Origin: Candidatus Tectomicrobia bacterium
Lineage (GTDB): Bacteria > UBA8248
DNA: 57,906 nucleotides
Direction: 5' to 3'
Assembly (NCBI GenBank): GCA_016192135.1
Contig: JACPUR010000034.1
Coordinates: forward strand, 1 to 57,906
Positions 40,229 through 47,627 of the stretch are shown piece by piece. The position numbers and the translations under genes are program-made. Below the pieces are notes generated by a model that saw only the letters and a program-made list of their open reading frames with translations, was not told the origin of the DNA and did no database searches. Positions within the stretch are counted from its first letter, which is position 1. Each line of letters opens with the position of its first letter.

Positions 40229-41383
40229 ATGGCGGCGAACTACGAGGTTCTTCCCGGCTACCGGCGCTTCAACCAGAAGCACAACGCCATCATGCGCTCC
40301 TCGTGGGACCCCAAGCTCGCGAGCTACGACCCGCGCAACGTCCGCTCGATCAAGGAGCACATCCAGCGCGAGGACGCCGGTTTCGATCACCTGGACTTCG
40401 CCCTCTCGAACGGCGCCACCACCGTCGCCTCCTCGCTGGGGACCGCCATCAACCGGCCCAACTCGGGCATCACCTCCTGGGAGTCCCTGGCCAAGCAGTG
40501 GGGCCGCACCTTCCCGATCGAGGCGGACCGCCTGGAGCCCGGGGATCCGGATCGGATGCGGGAGGCGCTCGGGAAGGTCGCCCGCTTCTACGGGGCCGAC
40601 CTCGTGGGCTTCACCCCGCTCGACATGCGCTGGGTCTACTCCCATCACTACGACCCGAGGACGGGCCGGAACGACCCGGTGGAGATCCCCGAGGGGTGCG
40701 ACCAGGTCATCGTCATGGGCGTGTCCATGGACCGCGACATGTTCGCCACCGCCCCCACGGCCATCATGATGGCCGAGACGCAGCGCAACTACTCGATCCT
40801 GGCCTCGCTGGCGGGCTCGATGGCGGAGTTCATCCGCACCCTGGGCTACCGCGCCGTGCCGTGCATGAACGACACCGCCCTCTCCGTCCCCCTCGCCGTG
40901 GACGCGGGCCTCGCCCAGCCCTCGCGGCTCGGCCCGGCCATCACGCCCCAATTCGGCCCCCGGGTGCGCTTCTGCAAGGTGATCACCGATCTCCCCCTCA
41001 ACGCCGTGAAGAAGAGCGCCGACTTCGGCGTCATCGAGTTCTGCGAGGCGTGCGAGCGGTGCGCCCAGGCCTGCCCGGCCAAGTCGCTGCCGCTCGGCCC
41101 GCGCACCACCGAGGCCAACAACATCTCGAACAACCCGGGCGTCCTCAAGTGGTACGGCAACTACGAGTCGTGCCGCCTCTACTGGTCCCACCTGGGCACC
41201 AACTGCGGCATCTGCATCCGGGTGTGCCCCTTCAACCACGGCAAGGGCTTCCACCACGCCATCGCCAAGCGCCTCATCCGGCTCAAGTGGCGCTGGGTGA
41301 ACCGCCTCCTCGTCCGGCTCCACGGCTGGCTGGGCTACGGCAGGCAGAAGGACCCGCGCCGCTTCTGGAACGGGGCGGGGTAG
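40229..41383 (+). CDS. Reductive dehalogenase-like (RdhA family) iron-sulfur, corrinoid-type protein without Tat signal
   Basis: This 384-aa protein has the reductive dehalogenase core. Two [4Fe-4S] motifs are seen: Cys272, 275, 278, 282 (CEACERCAQACP) and Cys315, 326, 329, 333 (CGICIRVCPFNHG). Upstream is RNYSILASLAGSMAEFIRTLGYRAVP, where Tyr188 is a candidate catalytic residue, and QFGPRVRFCK. Known enzymes bind cobalamin and remove halogens. Unlike respiratory RdhA there is no twin-arginine signal and no RdhB anchor, and it lacks the ferredoxin-reductase tail of NpRdhA. A basic amphipathic C-terminus (RLKWRWVNRLLVRLHGWLGY) could touch the membrane. The substrate may be other than an organohalide. 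Confidence 0.85.
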   Translation: MAANYEVLPGYRRFNQKHNAIMRSSWDPKLASYDPRNVRSIKEHIQREDAGFDHLDFALSNGATTVASSLGTAINRPNSGITSWESLAKQWGRTFPIEADRLEPGDPDRMREALGKVARFYGADLVGFTPLDMRWVYSHHYDPRTGRNDPVEIPEGCDQVIVMGVSMDRDMFATAPTAIMMAETQRNYSILASLAGSMAEFIRTLGYRAVPCMNDTALSVPLAVDAGLAQPSRLGPAITPQFGPRVRFCKVITDLPLNAVKKSADFGVIEFCEACERCAQACPAKSLPLGPRTTEANNISNNPGVLKWYGNYESCRLYWSHLGTNCGICIRVCPFNHGKGFHHAIAKRLIRLKWRWVNRLLVRLHGWLGYGRQKDPRRFWNGAG

Positions 41384-41618
41384 GGGATGTTCCCGCTGGC
41401 GGGATCCGCCGCCCGGGGAGATTTTTCATGTCAAGAATGGCGGGAATCGCGGAAGGGATCGGCCCTCCCTGTTTCTTTTCCGTTTTTTCGTGCAATGGCC
41501 GGCGGCCCGGCGCCATGGGCGAATGGCCATCCAAGCGCGTCCCCGCGCCTCGGGGAGGGAAGCGAAGGTTCCATTCAAGGAGAAGCCGGTTTCCGCTTCA
41601 CATCATGGAGAAAATGAG

Positions 41619-43136
41619 ATGAAACGCGAAAGGAGATGGCTGGAGGGAAAGAAAGGAAAATGTCTGACCCTTGCGTTGCTCCTGGTGGCTCTCTGGGCGG
41701 GGTCTCCTTACGCGGCGGAGCGAAGCGAGGTCAAGCCCACGTTCCCCACGTTCCAGCCGAAGGACGTCCCCGTGAAATGGGACGATATCCCGGCGAAGAC
41801 CATCCGCCTCTTCTATCCCGGCCAGACCTCTTGGGATCGCCTGGTGAATCCCCAGAAGGACTTCACTCATGCGGCCGGCCCGGTGGTCAAGATGGGCGTC
41901 GCCTGCCGGACCTGCCACGTGACGGGAGGGGCGGCGCCGGACGAGGAGGCCCTCGGCAAGAAGCTCGTCCCCAAGGGTCCCGCCGAGGACAAGCCCATCC
42001 CCGGCAAGCGCCCGACCGTCGACCTCGCCGTCAAGGCCGCCTACGACGCCCAGAACATGTACTTTCAGTTCCAGTGGGAGAGCGAGGAGCCCGGCGTTTA
42101 CCACAACGCGATGCGCTTCGACGGCAAGAAATGGGTGGGCTACGGGGGCAACAAGCCGGATAAGTCGCCGGGGCTCTACGAGGACCGCCTCACCCTTCTC
42201 CTCGGCTACAAGCAGGGAACCCCAGGTTACGTCGCGGCGGACGCGGGCACTCCCGCCGGCTTCCAGGCGGCCGGCTGCTTCATCACCTGCCACAACAGCA
42301 TGCGGGACATGCCCCTCGACGCGCTCAACAACAAGGGCGTGAAGTCGGTCTTCCCGAAGGAGAGCGACATCCGGAAGTACCTCCTCATCACCCGCAAGCC
42401 CGCCCAGGCCGGCGACCCGAAGGAAAAGAAGGGGACGACCGAGGCCGAGGGCCGCTGGTCGCTCCTGAAGAGCAAGGAGGAGCTGGCCGAGATGCAGAAG
42501 AAGGGCCAGTTCCTCGACATGTGGATGTGGCGGGCCGCGCGCTCGGGCCACATCGGCTATGCCGACGACATCTGGGTCTTCGACTACCGGAATAGCGACA
42601 AGGGGAAGGGGCCCTGGCAGATGCAGCGGCCCAATGACCTGAACGCGAATCCTCCCAAGGGCTTCATGTTCAATCCGCAGGCGGTCCCCTCCAGCCGCCT
42701 GGGCGGGGGCAAGTACGCCATCCAGGGCGGAAGCAACCCCTTGCCGGTGATCAAGAATCAGGAGACGATCGCCTTCCTCGCGACCCTGGGCAAGAATGCG
42801 GTTCCCTATGATCCCAAGGCGTATCAGCCGAAGGAGGGGGACATCCTCTTCCAGCGCGTCCTCCGGGCGCCGGACCAGAGCCGGGGCGACATCCAGGCCT
42901 ACGGCGTCTACCTGAAGAAGGCCGGCGAGAAGATGGGCAAGTACACTCTCGTGATGAAGCGCAAGCTCGACACCGGCCATCCCGAGGACGACGTGATCCT
43001 GAAGGACGGGGAGACGTATCCCATCGCCTTCGCCGTCCACGACGACCACGTCACCACCCGGCGCCACCACGTCTCGTTCGAGTACACCCTGGGGCTGGGG
43101 ACGAAGGCGGACATCGAGGCGAAGAAGATCAAGTAA
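41619..43136 (+). CDS. Exported ethylbenzene-dehydrogenase-related (EB_dh) c-type cytochrome
   Basis: This 505-aa secreted protein has a signal peptide (residues 1-33, CLTLALLLVALWAGSPYAA). A heme c motif CRTCH (Cys96, Cys99, His100) lies in a loop, and a second CFITCH has an atypical C-x3-CH spacing (Cys220, Cys224, His225). The rest matches the EB_dh beta-sandwich domain, as in the heme-b gamma subunits of DMSO-reductase type II enzymes: VKAAYDAQNMYFQFQWES, YEDRLTLLLGYK and a closing ETYPIAFAVHDDH. It probably transfers electrons in the periplasm. It lies 235 bp after the RdhA-like gene, and a strong terminator ends it. No catalytic molybdoenzyme subunit is nearby. Confidence 0.8.
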   Translation: MKRERRWLEGKKGKCLTLALLLVALWAGSPYAAERSEVKPTFPTFQPKDVPVKWDDIPAKTIRLFYPGQTSWDRLVNPQKDFTHAAGPVVKMGVACRTCHVTGGAAPDEEALGKKLVPKGPAEDKPIPGKRPTVDLAVKAAYDAQNMYFQFQWESEEPGVYHNAMRFDGKKWVGYGGNKPDKSPGLYEDRLTLLLGYKQGTPGYVAADAGTPAGFQAAGCFITCHNSMRDMPLDALNNKGVKSVFPKESDIRKYLLITRKPAQAGDPKEKKGTTEAEGRWSLLKSKEELAEMQKKGQFLDMWMWRAARSGHIGYADDIWVFDYRNSDKGKGPWQMQRPNDLNANPPKGFMFNPQAVPSSRLGGGKYAIQGGSNPLPVIKNQETIAFLATLGKNAVPYDPKAYQPKEGDILFQRVLRAPDQSRGDIQAYGVYLKKAGEKMGKYTLVMKRKLDTGHPEDDVILKDGETYPIAFAVHDDHVTTRRHHVSFEYTLGLGTKADIEAKKIK

Positions 43137-43190
43137 CCGGAGCCTGTCCGGGCCTCCCCGGCCCGGATGGGTCCAACGCCAGCGCATGAA

Positions 43191-43222
43191 CCGCCGCCCG
43201 GGAAACCCCTCCCGGGCGGCGG
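43191..43222 (+). terminator. Intrinsic terminator of the EB_dh cytochrome gene
   Basis: A perfect 12-bp GC stem, CCGCCGCCCGGG and CCCGGGCGGCGG, with an 8-base loop, 55 bp after the stop, followed by GGCGTTTC. Confidence 0.75.
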
Positions 43223-43278
43223 GGCGTTTCTGCGCCCGCGCGTGATAGGATGCCCCCGTTCGCTCCGGGAGGCTCCGC

Positions 43279-43734
43279 ATGCGGCGCGTGGCGGCGGCTG
43301 TGGCCGTTCTCATCTTCCTGGCGTCGGCCCTGGCCTCGGCCCAGGCGAGGCGGGCGCCGCTCGTCATCGAGCAGGGCATCCGCCGGGCGACCGTCCAGGC
43401 CGAGCTCGCCGAGACCGCCCGCCAGCGTGAGATCGGCCTCATGCACCGGGAGAGCCTGCCCGAGGACGCGGGCATGCTCTTCATCTACCCCGAGGCGGCC
43501 CGGCTCACCTTCTGGATGAAGGACACGCGCATCCCCCTCTCCATCGCCTTCATCTCCGCCCAGGGCGTCATCACCGAGATCCTCGACATGGACCCGCCCC
43601 GGCCCGGGCAGCCGCCCCGCATCTACACCTCCCGCGAGAGGAACCGCTACGCCCTCGAGGTGAACCAGGGCTGGTTCCGGAAGAAGGGCATCGAGCCCGG
43701 GGCGCGGGTGCGCCTCGAGGCGCTGGGGAAATAG
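43279..43734 (+). CDS. Exported DUF192 (UPF0127) family protein
   Basis: This 151-aa protein has a signal peptide (residues 1-23) and then the DUF192 domain. Signatures are AELAETARQREIGLMHRESLPEDAGMLFIYP and FWMKDTRIPLSIAFISAQGVI. The family is small and beta-rich, with unknown biochemical function, and many members are exported. The ATG at 43279 follows GGAGG. An independent -10-like TAGGAT lies at 43246-43251. Confidence 0.9.
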   Translation: MRRVAAAVAVLIFLASALASAQARRAPLVIEQGIRRATVQAELAETARQREIGLMHRESLPEDAGMLFIYPEAARLTFWMKDTRIPLSIAFISAQGVITEILDMDPPRPGQPPRIYTSRERNRYALEVNQGWFRKKGIEPGARVRLEALGK

Positions 43735-43929
43735 GTGGTGAAGCCGGAACATGCGGTTCAAGGGACGAAGGTCCGGGCAACCGCACCACTTGGACGACAC
43801 CCCCTCCCTCCGGGCCTTCGCCCGCCGGAGCCAGGGTCGTGAAGGCGGGAGGGCTTCGGCCCGCGGAGGCGGGAGGGGGTGAGGGGGAGGGAAGGCCCAG
43901 AGCGCTCCCCCTCCCCGACCCTCCCCCAC

Positions 43930-43962
43930 GCCCCAAGCGGCTGAGCCGCTTGGGGATCCCCA
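43930..43962. repeat. CCCCAAGCGGC-type palindromic repeat, copy 2
   Basis: CCCCAAGCGGC and GCCGCTTGGGG form an 11-bp stem around TGA, followed by ATCCCCAA. It matches copy 1 at 1780-1828 (GGATCCCCAA junction shared). It lies in the gap before the AlgH-like gene. Confidence 0.6.
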
Positions 43963-44033
43963 AAAAATCGGGGGAGGGAGAGTGGCTCTCGCCTTCGCGG
44001 TGCGAACAACGTGCTTGGATTTCACAGCTACGG

Positions 44034-44666
44034 GTGAGGGGAGCTTCCCTTCTCCTCGCCGCCGCGCTCCTCCTGCCGGGCCCCCTGCCGGGGCCGGGGC
44101 TCCGCGCCCAGGAGCCGGGAGTCTCCCCCGCCCTGCCCCCGCCCGGCTCCCACCAGGGGGAGCTGCTCATCGCCTCGCCCGAGATGCGGGACCCGCGCTT
44201 CCGGGAGGCCGTCATCCTCCTCGTCCGCCATAACGCCGATGGGGCCCTGGGGCTCATCCTGAACCGCCCGCTGGAGGAGGTGCCGCTGGCCGGGCTCATG
44301 CAAGGCCTGGGCGTCGAGGGGCCCGGGACGGAGGAGGGGGTGCTCCTCCACTACGGGGGGCCGGTGCGGCCCGGCGCGGGCTTCGTCCTCCACACGGCGG
44401 AGGAGGGCTTCGCGCCCAAGGAGCCCCTCGCCCCCGGCTACGGCGTCAGCCCCTTCGCCGAGGTCCTCCGCGCCATGGCCGGAGGAAAGCGCCCCCGGCG
44501 GGCCGTCTTCATCCTGGGCTACGCCGGCTGGGGGCCGGGCCAGCTCGAGGCGGAGATGCGCCGCGGAGGGTGGGAGACCGCCCCCGCGGACGAGGACCTC
44601 CTCTTCGACGCGGACCACCGCACCAAGTGGGAGCGGGCGATGGAGCGGAGGACCCGGACGCTGTAG
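44034..44666 (+). CDS. YqgE/AlgH (UPF0301) family protein with signal peptide
   Basis: The domain core is typical: LLIASPEMRDPRFREAVILLVRHNADGALGLILNRPLEEVPL, then a glycine-rich strand (LLHYGGPVRPGAGFVLH) and FILGYAGWGPGQLEAEM. This family is usually cytosolic and about 185 aa. Here residues 1-40 form a convincing export signal (GASLLLAAALLLPGPLPGPGLRAQ), giving 210 aa, so this copy may be periplasmic. The GTG at 44034 follows directly on GG; the longer in-frame ATG (43839) starts in repeat-rich DNA and is rejected. AlgH proteins were first linked to alginate regulation, but the biochemical role is unknown. Confidence 0.85.
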   Translation: MRGASLLLAAALLLPGPLPGPGLRAQEPGVSPALPPPGSHQGELLIASPEMRDPRFREAVILLVRHNADGALGLILNRPLEEVPLAGLMQGLGVEGPGTEEGVLLHYGGPVRPGAGFVLHTAEEGFAPKEPLAPGYGVSPFAEVLRAMAGGKRPRRAVFILGYAGWGPGQLEAEMRRGGWETAPADEDLLFDADHRTKWERAMERRTRTL

Positions 44667-44715
44667 GCATTTCCCCTTTTTTCTTCGGAATTTTGGCCCT
44701 CCACGCCAAAAAATA

Positions 44716-44750
44716 TTGACAAAGAAGCAAAGTTAAGTTAGATTAACTTT
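44716..44750 (+). promoter_or_regulatory. Consensus promoter overlapped by a perfect palindromic operator
   Basis: TTGACA at 44716-44721 is followed at about 16-19 bp by TAGATT/AGATTA-like -10 sequence. Across the -10 lies AAAGTTAA-GTTAGA-TTAACTTT (44729-44750), 8-bp perfect arms. The whole block is AT-rich within GC-rich DNA. It looks like a repressor-controlled promoter. Confidence 0.6.
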
Positions 44751-44751
44751 G

Positions 44752-44853
44752 TTGTTGAGGATTAACAGGCAAGCGCCATCGGTGCCGTCAAGGGAACAGG
44801 GACGACCGGTCAGCCAGCCAGGGACAGAGCTTCTGCCTGCCGTGGCTTTTTTT
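44752..44853 (+). ncRNA. Candidate small RNA or attenuator leader
   Basis: From the promoter above to a terminator-like hairpin ending in T7 (44847-44853). The last stem includes GCCA...TGGC and CAGG...CCTG pairs around CAGAGCTTCTG. The leader contains further GC hairpins (GCGCCATCGGTGCC). A transcript of about 100 nt would end before the membrane-protein gene at 44908. No match to a known riboswitch was made by eye. Confidence 0.4.
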
Positions 44854-44907
44854 GTGGCGGGACCTCCCGGCACATCAAGCGCCGCGGCCCGGCGGGGAGG
44901 GCGGGCG

Positions 44908-45225
44908 ATGGTTTGGGCTGGAACGTCCCGGAGGAATCTCGCGGCGGCGAGGATGGCGAGGGCGCGCGAGATGGCGGGCGATGTGGCTGCCGGCGTGGCC
45001 GTATTCTTGCTGGTGCTGAGCATGGCGCTCAGCATGATCGGCTTGTATTACAAGGTGCCCCGGATGCGGGGCGGGTTATTTGTGGCGGCGGCCGGCGCGG
45101 CCGAGCGCGCGGCTGGAATCTCTGCCAGAGGCGATTGCCCGGGGCAGGCCCTCCCACGGGAGCCGGGCCGCCGCCCGGGGACGGGCGGCGGCCCCGCCAT
45201 CCACCAGACGAGAGGAGAATTCTAG
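44908..45225 (+). CDS. Small single-pass membrane protein (105 aa)
   Basis: An unrecognised protein. A basic Arg/Ala-rich N-terminus of about 30 residues precedes one hydrophobic helix (VAAGVAVFLLVLSMALSMIGLYY), then a short positive patch (KVPRMRG) and a Gly/Ala/Pro-rich tail. The ATG at 44908 is seven bases after GGGGAGG. The frame is open further upstream, but that stretch is the regulatory leader. Its TAG stop is followed directly by the TTG of the next gene, so they are likely co-translated. Confidence 0.5.
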   Translation: MVWAGTSRRNLAAARMARAREMAGDVAAGVAVFLLVLSMALSMIGLYYKVPRMRGGLFVAAAGAAERAAGISARGDCPGQALPREPGRRPGTGGGPAIHQTRGEF

Positions 45226-45555
45226 TTGGAAACGGAATTCCAGTTGGGCGGCCAGGCCAACCAAGAGGGGACGGAGCGGGTGGACGTGGTGGTGGTCTCC
45301 GGCCGGGGGGAGAGGGCGCTCGAGCTCCGGCTCATGGGCTGGGGCCAGGGCCTCGGCTGGTACGTCCAGAAGAGCATCCGCCTCGACCGCCGGCAGGCGG
45401 CGGCCCTGCGGGAGCTTTTGGGGGTGGCGGGGGCGTTGGTGCCGTCCCCGCGCCGGGCGGGCCGCTCGGCTTCCCGTGCCGGCCAGTCCGCGGCGCAAGG
45501 CGATGCCGGGATCGCGGGCAATGTCGTGCCCCTGATGGAAAGGCGCGCCGGCTGA
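45226..45555 (+). CDS. Small hypothetical protein with PC4-like core (109 aa)
   Basis: The core ALELRLMGWGQGLGWYVQKSIRLDRRQAAALRELL has the strand-strand-helix layout and K-x-I-x-L ending of bacterial PC4-like ssDNA-binding domains, but the match is only by pattern. Asp/Val-rich sequence precedes it, and a low-complexity Arg/Ala tail follows. It begins with TTG directly after the upstream stop, eight bases from GAGGAG. It is tail to tail with the ferritin-like gene with no gap. A DNA/RNA-binding role is only a suggestion. Confidence 0.6.
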   Translation: METEFQLGGQANQEGTERVDVVVVSGRGERALELRLMGWGQGLGWYVQKSIRLDRRQAAALRELLGVAGALVPSPRRAGRSASRAGQSAAQGDAGIAGNVVPLMERRAG

Positions 45556-46017
45556 TCAGGCGCTCTTCGTCAGGCGCACCACCTTGGCCGAAATCACCGG
45601 CTTCTTTTGGGCGAGCAGCATCTCCAGCTGCTCGATCTCTTCCTGCTCGTCCCGGATCATCTCCTCCAGCATGACGCGGAGGGGGACGTCGTCCTGGACC
45701 TTGGCCAGGAGCTCTTTCTGGGCTTCCTGGGCGGCGCGCTCGGCCTCGAGCGCCTGCTGGAGCATCTCGGTGACGTCCGCCGACTGGCGGATGGGGGCGG
45801 GCTCGACTGTAGGGAGCCCGCCCAAGGCCACGATCTTCTCCCCCACCTGCTTGGTGTGCCCCTTGAAACTCCCCTCGGCCATCCCGCGGAAGAAGCCGCG
45901 CAGGTAGGCCCTCTCCTTGCCCTGGACCAGGTAGCTGTGCTGGAGATGCTGGAGCATGGCGGAGTATTCGAGCGAGAGTATCTTGTTCAGTCCTGCGATC
46001 GCGGTCTGGGCATCCAT
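45556..46017 (-). CDS. Ferritin-like (bacterioferritin/Dps-related) protein
   Basis: This 153-aa all-helical protein resembles ferritin-like proteins. Helix 1 is AIAGLNKILSLEYSAMLQHLQHSYLVQG, with a conserved Glu and His. Helix 2 is MAEGSFKGHTKQVGEKIVALGG, with the E-x-x-x-x-x-H pattern. Helices 3-4 are Glu/Gln-rich (EAERAAQEAQKELLAKV, MIRDEQEEIEQLEMLL). A di-iron site is plausible but the exact ligands are not certain. The ATG at 46017 is chosen over a much longer leader in front. It may store iron or protect against oxidants. Confidence 0.75.
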   Translation of the reverse strand: MDAQTAIAGLNKILSLEYSAMLQHLQHSYLVQGKERAYLRGFFRGMAEGSFKGHTKQVGEKIVALGGLPTVEPAPIRQSADVTEMLQQALEAERAAQEAQKELLAKVQDDVPLRVMLEEMIRDEQEEIEQLEMLLAQKKPVISAKVVRLTKSA

Positions 46018-46264
46018 GATGGCGCCTCCGATGGGGGAAGGCGGCGATCCCGGCTCCCTCTGGGATGCAAGGTATTTTATCACGTGCAGGGGGTGTGGTC
46101 TTATTTTTTGGGAAGCGACCCGGCGAAGCCATCGCCCGGTTTTTTGCGCTTTGACCATGAACGTGCGCGAAAATGGACGAGATTGCGGTAGCGGGTTTTC
46201 CCGGCCCGGGGCGTATCTTGCCCTTGGCGGCCCTGCCGGCCTCGGGGGCGGGCCGGTTGGTCCG

Positions 46265-46290
46265 CAGGGGCGATGCTCGTCAGCGCCCCT
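46265..46290. repeat. GTAGGGGCG-type palindromic repeat, copy A6
   Basis: CAGGGGCGATGC and an imperfect complement GTCAGCGCCCCT; the left end has CAGGGGCG in place of TAGGGGCG. It is directly upstream of copy A7. Confidence 0.5.
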
Positions 46291-46300
46291 TCCAATGGGG

Positions 46301-46328
46301 GTAGGGGCGAACACGAGGTTCACCCCTG
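46301..46328. repeat. GTAGGGGCG-type palindromic repeat, copy A7
   Basis: GTAGGGGCGAAC and GTTCACCCCTGC arms around a short centre; one arm position is mismatched. It lies in the gene-free region before the ferritin-like gene. Confidence 0.65.
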
Positions 46329-46480
46329 CCGACAAGAGGGGCGCCGGATACGGGAGGAAACACGCTTGTCGCGCGAATTGAAGGGAATTGAGGGGAAAAG
46401 CCCCCCAAACCCGCCCCTGGTCAGACCGCGAGGGGGAGAAAAGGAGGGGAGCCGGAGGAGGCGGCCGGAGGCAGTTGTCG

Positions 46481-46596
46481 CGGATATTGGCGGATATTGA
46501 GGGATAAAAGGTGCTTATTGATGGGGGAGGGCCATTTCTTCCTCGGCGGGGCCGGCGGGGGGCAATTGACGGCTAATGACGGATAGTGACGGATAA
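46481..46596. repeat. 10-bp periodic direct repeats
   Basis: Two clusters of three 10-mers: CGGATATTGG, CGGATATTGA, GGGATAAAAG at 46481-46510, and TGACGGCTAA, TGACGGATAG, TGACGGATAA at 46567-46596. All share a G-GATA-like core. A 10-bp period means the sites face the same side of the helix. Confidence 0.6.
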
Positions 46597-46632
46597 AGAC
46601 CCCATAAAGACGGGCGGCCGGGCGCGCGCGGC

Positions 46633-47427
46633 CTAGGTGGTGGTCAGCTCGGTGGGGAGGGGGTTCCGGAAGGCGTCAGCGTACTTTTTCATGAAGTGCT
46701 CGGTCGAGTCGATGAACTCCTGGACGATGAGGGAGGAGGCGCGCGTCATCTGGTCGAAGGAGCGGTGGTCGGCGGCCCGGCGCATGGCCTCGCCGAGCCG
46801 GGTGTAGGCGCCCGTGCTGAAGGGCACCTGGTCGAGGCGCGCCTTCTGCTCGGCGACCACCTCGCGGTAGCGGGCCTGGAAGTCCTCGTCCTGGTCCTCC
46901 TCGTTCACGAAGGCGGCGAGGAAGCCCAGCGCCAGCGAGGACTGCTTGAAGAGCGCCATCGCCACGCGGCCCCGGCCGTCCCAGCGGCTCTCGAGCACCT
47001 TCTCCTTCGGGCTCTCGTCCTTTGTTTTCTCGCTCTCGTCGACGTGCCGCTTGATGAACTCGAGGAAGGGCGTGTAGAGCTGGCGGAGCCCGGTGTCCAC
47101 CGTCAGGAATATCTTGAGCGCGTTCTGGCAGATCTCCTTCTCCTTGGCCTTCTCGATCTCGACCTGGGCGGCCAGCATGTTCTTGCGGGCGGTGTACTTC
47201 TTCCAGCGGTCGTGCGCCTCCTCGAGCACCCCGTAGCCCTCCCCGAGGGCGCGGTGAAACCGCGTCACGTCCGCGAGGAAGGAGGCGGGGTCGCGGTGCC
47301 GGGCGGCGCCCGGGTTGCGGCGGTCGGACCGGCCGCCGGGGCGGACGGAGGCCTCCTCCGGCGAGCGGCGGCGTCCGCCGGTCATCAGGTCCGGGTGCGC
47401 GATCTTTTCTTCCGCCGGCTCGGCCAT
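46633..47427 (-). CDS. Hypothetical coiled-coil protein (264 aa)
   Basis: I do not recognise a family. After a disordered, Arg/Gly/Pro-rich first 45 residues the protein is predicted all-helical and highly charged (AQVEIEKAKEKEICQNALKIF, HVDESEKTKDESPKEKVLE, EEDQDEDFQARYREVVAEQKARLD). No signal peptide, membrane helix or catalytic motif is visible. It ends NPLPTELTTT. It is monocistronic on the minus strand, with the gene-free repeat region downstream. Confidence 0.6.
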   Translation of the reverse strand: MAEPAEEKIAHPDLMTGGRRRSPEEASVRPGGRSDRRNPGAARHRDPASFLADVTRFHRALGEGYGVLEEAHDRWKKYTARKNMLAAQVEIEKAKEKEICQNALKIFLTVDTGLRQLYTPFLEFIKRHVDESEKTKDESPKEKVLESRWDGRGRVAMALFKQSSLALGFLAAFVNEEDQDEDFQARYREVVAEQKARLDQVPFSTGAYTRLGEAMRRAADHRSFDQMTRASSLIVQEFIDSTEHFMKKYADAFRNPLPTELTTT

Positions 47428-47570
47428 CCGGCCTCCTTTCCTGGGCGCTGCCCCCGCCGGAACGGGGGCGAATTCCGTCCCATTCTATCGCAGACCCTAC
47501 GGATCGGGCGGAACGAAGTGCGAACCGGGCCACATGCCGAGGCGATCCGGCGCGGGTCCGGAATGGAAAG

Positions 47571-47597
47571 CCGCCCAGGATCGCCCCGGGCGGCTTG
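47571..47597 (-). terminator. Hairpin terminator downstream of the secreted coiled-coil gene
   Basis: AGCCGCCC and GGGCGGCT form an 8-bp stem 31-57 bp after the minus-strand stop at 47628, followed by TTCC. The T-run is weak. Confidence 0.5.
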
Positions 47598-47627
47598 CGT
47601 TCCGCGGGACAGGCCCGAGGATCCAGG

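Larger units (their letters stand above)
46018..46632. other. Gene-free region with short repeats
   Basis: 615 bp between the coiled-coil protein gene and the ferritin-like gene (both minus strand). It holds two GTAGGGGCG-type palindromes (46265-46290 and 46301-46328) and runs of 10-bp direct repeats (46481-46510 and 46567-46596). I see no plausible gene. Confidence 0.5.

Noticed and set aside
43735-44030. Longer AlgH-like protein starting at 43839
   Set aside because: The extra 65 residues are Arg/Pro/Gly-rich, encoded by C-rich and palindromic repeat DNA, and would hide the signal peptide.
44752-44853. Known riboswitch (c-di-GMP, cobalamin, fluoride, ZTP, glycine)
   Set aside because: None of their conserved cores could be placed on the leader by eye.
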